64,000 nucleotides of DNA from Bacillus sp. FJAT-42315 (GTDB taxonomy: Bacteria > Bacillota > Bacilli > Bacillales > Domibacillaceae): positions 3,485,744-3,549,743 of the forward strand of contig NZ_KZ454941.1 in assembly GCF_002797375.1 (NCBI RefSeq), read 5' to 3'. Positions 60,788-64,000 of the stretch are shown here, piece after piece. Every line of letters starts with the position of its first letter. The stretch's first letter is position 1. The translations under genes and the position numbers were made by a program. Below the pieces are notes generated by a model. That model saw only the letters and a program-made list of their open reading frames with translations, was not told where the DNA came from and made no database searches.

Positions 60788-60842
60788 AAGCGAAAACTTT
60801 CCTGTGGCTTAATAATTACCACGATAAAGTTTTCGCTTTTTT
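60788..60842. terminator. Bidirectional terminator
   Basis: AAGCGAAAACTTT (60788-60800) pairs perfectly with AAAGTTTTCGCTT (60826-60838), with an inner GTGG/CCAC stem, then a T-run. Between convergent genes. Confidence 0.9.
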
Positions 60843-60848
60843 TCACCT

Positions 60849-61304
60849 CTATAAATCTTGAGACAACCGAACCATATCCCGACACTGTATTCCATTCTCA
60901 AAAATTTCTTCTGAATAATGCCTAATGAAAAAGTCTTGATCTATACCAATGATTCGAAAGCCACATTTTTGATAAAGGGCTAGCTGTTCAATACTAGAAT
61001 TACCAGTACCGACCTCGATCGTTTTGTAACCTTGTGCTTTCGCTTGTTCAATCGCATCCTTCACCAACTGCTTCCCGATTCCTTTGCCATGTTCACTCTC
61101 CGCCACGGCAATATTCACTAATTCCACTGTTTCCGGCCTTGTCGGAAGCAAAACGTACACGCCAACCTTTTTTTGACCGATTTCCGCCACAAAGCATTCC
61201 CCTCTGCTCACATATTCTTTCACTAGCTTTTCAGAAGGGTCGGCTAACAATAATAATTCAATCGGCAGTTCATCCTTTGGAGTTAATTTTCTAATCCGCA
61301 TCAT
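60849..61304 (-). CDS. GNAT-family N-acetyltransferase (YvbK-like)
   Basis: 151 residues. Acetyl-CoA loop ESEHGKGIGKQLVKDAI (Q/RxxGxG/A pattern, about 71-87), motif B YKTIEVGTGNSSIEQLALYQKCGFR. The length and ending HYSEEIFENGIQCRDMVRL match B. subtilis YvbK-type proteins. Overlaps the BCCT gene 3' end by 14 bp, suggesting cotranscription. Confidence 0.9.
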   Translation of the reverse strand: MMRIRKLTPKDELPIELLLLADPSEKLVKEYVSRGECFVAEIGQKKVGVYVLLPTRPETVELVNIAVAESEHGKGIGKQLVKDAIEQAKAQGYKTIEVGTGNSSIEQLALYQKCGFRIIGIDQDFFIRHYSEEIFENGIQCRDMVRLSQDL

Positions 61305-62856
61305 ATTCCTCCTGCCTATTCACTGAAACTACATCATATTTTTCATGCTCGATAATCATTTTTAACGTCGCATAAGCGAGAATTAGCATAAAAAATAAAA
61401 TCGGGAAGCCCGCAATCGTCGCAATCTGTTTCGTCGCATCAATGCCACTAATCTTGCCGCCAGCTGACAATAAGTTAATGATCGCCATGGAAGACATCAC
61501 GATCCCCCAATAAATCTTGATTCTTCCTGGTGCTTCCGTCATTTCGTTATTGGAACTATTGATTGTTAAAGAGGAAACAGTAGAAGTCATCGAATCTGCC
61601 ATCGTCACAATCGAAATAAACACAGTGAAGATGAAGATTAGACTCATCACTGTCGTTAAAGGGTAATGCTCCAAAAAAGAAAAAACAGAAACCTCCATAC
61701 CATTTTCTTGTATCGACTCCCAAATACCGGCCCCATTTAACTGAAGGTTGATGGCCGCTCCCCCGAACACAGAAAACCAAATGACACCAGCCGTCCCTGG
61801 CATGACGACATTCATCAACATAAACTGTTTAATTGTACGCCCTTTTGATATTCTCGCTAGAAACATGCCCATTAAAGGAGCATACGCTAACCAAATTGCC
61901 CAATAATAAATTGGCCACCATCTCGGCCATTCAGAGCCATCAATCGGACTTAAATATAGAGATCGAACGAAAAAACCATCCAAATAATGACCAATCGACT
62001 GCGTTCCGAACGATAAAATAAATGACATCGGTCCAAAAATAAACACAAAGATGACCATCGCAATAAATATTTTGGAATTTTTATCTGACAGCCAACGAAT
62101 CCCTTTATGTAGACCAGTATAGCTTGAAATAATATACGTAGCCACAATCATACTAACAATAATAATCCACGTCATTTTCCCATTAGGAATCCCCGTAATA
62201 ATCTGTAAACCGGTGGCAATTTGCATCGTGCCAACTCCAAGGACAGCTGCCACACCGCCTGCCATTGCAAATAAACAAATATTATCAATCACTGCCCCAA
62301 CCGTACCATTCATTCTTTTTCCAATTAGCGGATAAAGAATCGAGCTTACTTGATAAGGAAGCTTCGCATTGTACACAGCAAAAGCAATTCCCACACCCGC
62401 TAATCCATAAATAGCGTACGGTGAATACGTCCAATGGATAAAGGTTTGAGTCATCGAAAACATCGCCGCCGCTTCACTTCCAGCCTTTAACCCAAGCTCT
62501 TCTGGCGGACTCATAAAATGGGTAATCGGTTCGGCAATCCCCCAAAATAAAATGCCCGTCGCAATACCCGCTGTCAACGTAATCGCAAACCAATTCCATG
62601 TAGATAATTCAGGCTTAGCTTCCGACCCACCAATCTTAATGTTTCCATACTTCGAAACCATCAAATATAAGCAAATCACTAAAAATAATACACTCGCTAG
62701 TTGAAACAACCACCCAAAGCGTTCAAAAGCAAACTGTACAATCGTATTTTCCGCCTCATAAAAAGCTTCAGGGGCAATCACTCCGACAATGATAGCTAAT
62801 ACAAGAATGATACTCATCGGCACGAATACTGACCATCTAATGTTTGAAGACCTCAT
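61291..62856 (-). CDS. BCCT-family transporter
   Basis: 521 residues, 12 membrane segments. Family hallmarks: LFWGIAEPITHF after helix 4-type glycine segment AGIATG, QTFIHWTYSPYAIYGLAG, and the signature helix WPIYYWAIWLAYAPLMGMFLARISKG. In glycine betaine carriers (OpuD/BetP) the corresponding residues are AGMGIG and WWISWAPFVG, so the substrate site differs (see findings). Imports a quaternary-ammonium-type compound, probably sodium- or proton-coupled. GNAT gene follows. Confidence 0.9.
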   Translation of the reverse strand: MRSSNIRWSVFVPMSIILVLAIIVGVIAPEAFYEAENTIVQFAFERFGWLFQLASVLFLVICLYLMVSKYGNIKIGGSEAKPELSTWNWFAITLTAGIATGILFWGIAEPITHFMSPPEELGLKAGSEAAAMFSMTQTFIHWTYSPYAIYGLAGVGIAFAVYNAKLPYQVSSILYPLIGKRMNGTVGAVIDNICLFAMAGGVAAVLGVGTMQIATGLQIITGIPNGKMTWIIIVSMIVATYIISSYTGLHKGIRWLSDKNSKIFIAMVIFVFIFGPMSFILSFGTQSIGHYLDGFFVRSLYLSPIDGSEWPRWWPIYYWAIWLAYAPLMGMFLARISKGRTIKQFMLMNVVMPGTAGVIWFSVFGGAAINLQLNGAGIWESIQENGMEVSVFSFLEHYPLTTVMSLIFIFTVFISIVTMADSMTSTVSSLTINSSNNEMTEAPGRIKIYWGIVMSSMAIINLLSAGGKISGIDATKQIATIAGFPILFFMLILAYATLKMIIEHEKYDVVSVNRQEEYDAD

Positions 62857-62982
62857 TCTTTTCCTCCTTTATTTTCAAATTACAGCTATACTATTACTAA
62901 GCTTAGTGTTACATAAAAACTGGTTCGAACAAAGCATAAATAGGCAGGTTTCCTATACAAATAACGGTTATGATTTCATTAA

Positions 62983-63297
62983 GGAATTCTTGGTGTATGT
63001 GTGCCTAATAAAAACGAATCCTCTAATCAAATGATGAACTATTGGATTGCTACGGCACATATTGGAGAAACACCTGAAGGGTTACAAACTCTTGAGATCC
63101 CTGCCTCTAAATGGGGCATCTTTGAAGTTCATGGCCCAATGCCGGATGCTATGCAAAAAACATGGCAAATGATCACCTCGGAATGGTTTCCGTCCCATCA
63201 GTATGAATACGCTGGCACCCCTGAACTAGAAGTATATACAGACGAGGATCCATCCAGCCCTGATCTTTACTCTGAAATCTGGATACCGCTAAAATAA
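62983..63297 (+). pseudogene. Truncated GyrI-like / AraC effector-binding domain fragment
   Basis: The frame encodes GILGVCVPNKNE... MNYWIATAHIGETPEGLQTL, IPASKWGIFEVHGPMPDAMQKTW and ELEVYTDEDPSSPDLYSEIWIP, the C-terminal 100 or so residues of a GyrI-like small-molecule-binding domain (normally about 155 residues, or the end of a 290-residue AraC regulator). Homology extends upstream of the GTG at 63001 to a stop at 62980, and no ribosome site is present. The N-terminal part is missing or decayed in other frames. Confidence 0.72.
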
Positions 63298-63306
63298 CAA
63301 ACAAAA

Positions 63307-63343
63307 AAACACGCAAATGTAGCTTTTACACATTTGCGTGTTT
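63307..63343. terminator. Bidirectional terminator
   Basis: AAACACGCAAATGT (63307-63320) pairs perfectly with ACATTTGCGTGTTT (63330-63343), 9-nt loop, with A- and T-tracts on either side. Ends the CobW-type gene on the minus strand. Confidence 0.88.
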
Positions 63344-63360
63344 TTAAATAATATCTAGCG

Positions 63361-64000
63361 CTACTGCACAATCGGCAACGGGTCCTCTAACCGTTCCCAA
63401 TCATTTTTTATTTCACTATCGGTTAATAAACAAGCGTCAAGCATCGATTCAACCTCAGCGACATCCATTTCATGACCGATGATCACTAACTGCTGTTTGC
63501 GATCGCCAGTAACTGGGTCCCACATTTGCCGTAACTCTGGCTCTTCTTTAAATAACTGCTCTCTTTCTTCCTCTGATAAATCAGCCACCCATTGACCCGC
63601 ATATTCAAGCATAATCGACGGGCCGGCTTGTGAAAGCAAAATCGTCTCACTCGGCCGAGTTGCAAGCCAAATAAACCCTTTCGAACGGATCACTTCCACA
63701 GGTAAGTCATGCCAAAATTGCTCAAAGCGTCCGGGATGAAACGGAATATTTCGCTCATAGACGAAAGATGAAATGCCAAATTCCTCTGTTTCTGGCGTAT
63801 GCTCGCCATTTAACTCCTTGAGCCATCCTGCACTTTGACTAGCACGGTCAAAATCAAATAAATTCGTTTGAAACAACTGATCAATTGGCACTTTTCCAAA
63901 GGATGATTCAAGAATATTTGCTGTTGGATTTAACTTTTTCACAAAACCATATAAAGTGATTTTCGTCTCTTCATCAATAAGGTCAATTTTATTCAACACG
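63361..64000 (-). CDS. CobW/COG0523 GTP-dependent metallochaperone (3' part, runs off window)
   Basis: The frame is open at the window edge; 212 C-terminal residues follow the first visible Met. The GTPase base-recognition motif NKIDL is at its start; the later SFVYERNIPFHPGRFEQFW and SKGFIWLATRP are the CobW C-terminal domain, and the tail LVIIGHEMDVAEVESMLDACLL is typical of YciC/ZagA-type proteins. Walker A and the CxCC metal site lie outside the window. Likely delivers zinc or cobalt to a client enzyme. Confidence 0.9.
   Translation of the reverse strand, partial: VLNKIDLIDEETKITLYGFVKKLNPTANILESSFGKVPIDQLFQTNLFDFDRASQSAGWLKELNGEHTPETEEFGISSFVYERNIPFHPGRFEQFWHDLPVEVIRSKGFIWLATRPSETILLSQAGPSIMLEYAGQWVADLSEEEREQLFKEEPELRQMWDPVTGDRKQQLVIIGHEMDVAEVESMLDACLLTDSEIKNDWERLEDPLPIVQ

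Overview
The window is a chromosomal segment of a low-to-mid GC Gram-positive bacterium of the Bacillaceae (Bacillus sensu lato). This rests on purine-rich GGAGG-type ribosome binding sites, T-tailed hairpin terminators, Fur boxes of the 7-1-7 type, a ykkC-type guanidine riboswitch before a YkkC/YkkD-like pair, a BioW/BioI biotin branch, and YvfR/S/T-, YeeI-, YfmQ- and YhaZ-like proteins. I saw no rRNA, tRNA, CRISPR array, prophage or intact insertion sequence. Most of it is ordinary housekeeping and transport content in short operons separated by strong hairpins.

Layout. 1-2.2 kb: a YvfRST-like ABC exporter with the start of its sensor kinase, headed by a symmetrical operator. 2.4-8.9 kb: an rRNA methyltransferase, a GntR/CynX-type pair, a small lipoprotein, a MerR regulator, an AIM24 protein behind a SigW-like promoter, a GNAT and a MOSC protein. 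8.9-11.2 kb: an operon for an ECF-like sigma factor (TTG start), a PadR-like regulator and a SEDS (RodA/FtsW) protein with an N-terminal HAAS-type domain. 11.3-15 kb: two envelope or stress-type proteins and an EamA exporter. 15.2-19 kb: an HscC-like Hsp70 overlapping a J-domain/TPR/membrane protein. 19-24.5 kb: DinB, a nitroreductase, and a Fur-marked AraC regulator with a siderophore-binding protein and two permeases but no ATPase. 24.6-25.4 kb: guanidine-I riboswitch and SMR pair. 25.4-31.3 kb: membrane proteins, a DNA alkylation repair protein, and a Fur-marked methyltransferase/saccharopine-dehydrogenase-like pair facing a LuxR-type regulator.

31.6-39 kb: a DeoR-type regulator facing a sugar-type ABC importer that is followed by a PHP phosphoesterase and a HAD phosphatase; together they look like an import-and-hydrolyse pathway for a phosphorylated or phosphodiester substrate. 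39-44.1 kb: a DHA2 pump, a lone flagellin with a SigD-like promoter, a YebC protein, a lipid-anchored deacetylase and a serine recombinase lacking catalytic arginines. 44.3-48.7 kb: a SulP/UspA pair, a CrtI-like oxidoreductase and PdxK. 48.7-52.2 kb: a six-unit 41-bp tandem repeat, an orphan DppBC-like permease pair and a Bmr-type pump.

52.3-59.7 kb is the vitamin block: a TPP-riboswitch-led thiG-thiH-tenI-thiS-thiF operon, then bioW-bioF-bioI behind a promoter covered by a BirA-type operator. 59.7-64 kb: small membrane proteins, a GNAT, a BCCT carrier, a truncated GyrI-like fragment and the 3' part of a CobW-type metallochaperone gene. Several dispersed intergenic repeats (at about 6.7, 8.9, 40.8, 48.7-49.0, 56.1-56.2 and 59.8-59.9 kb) are the least explained part of the window.
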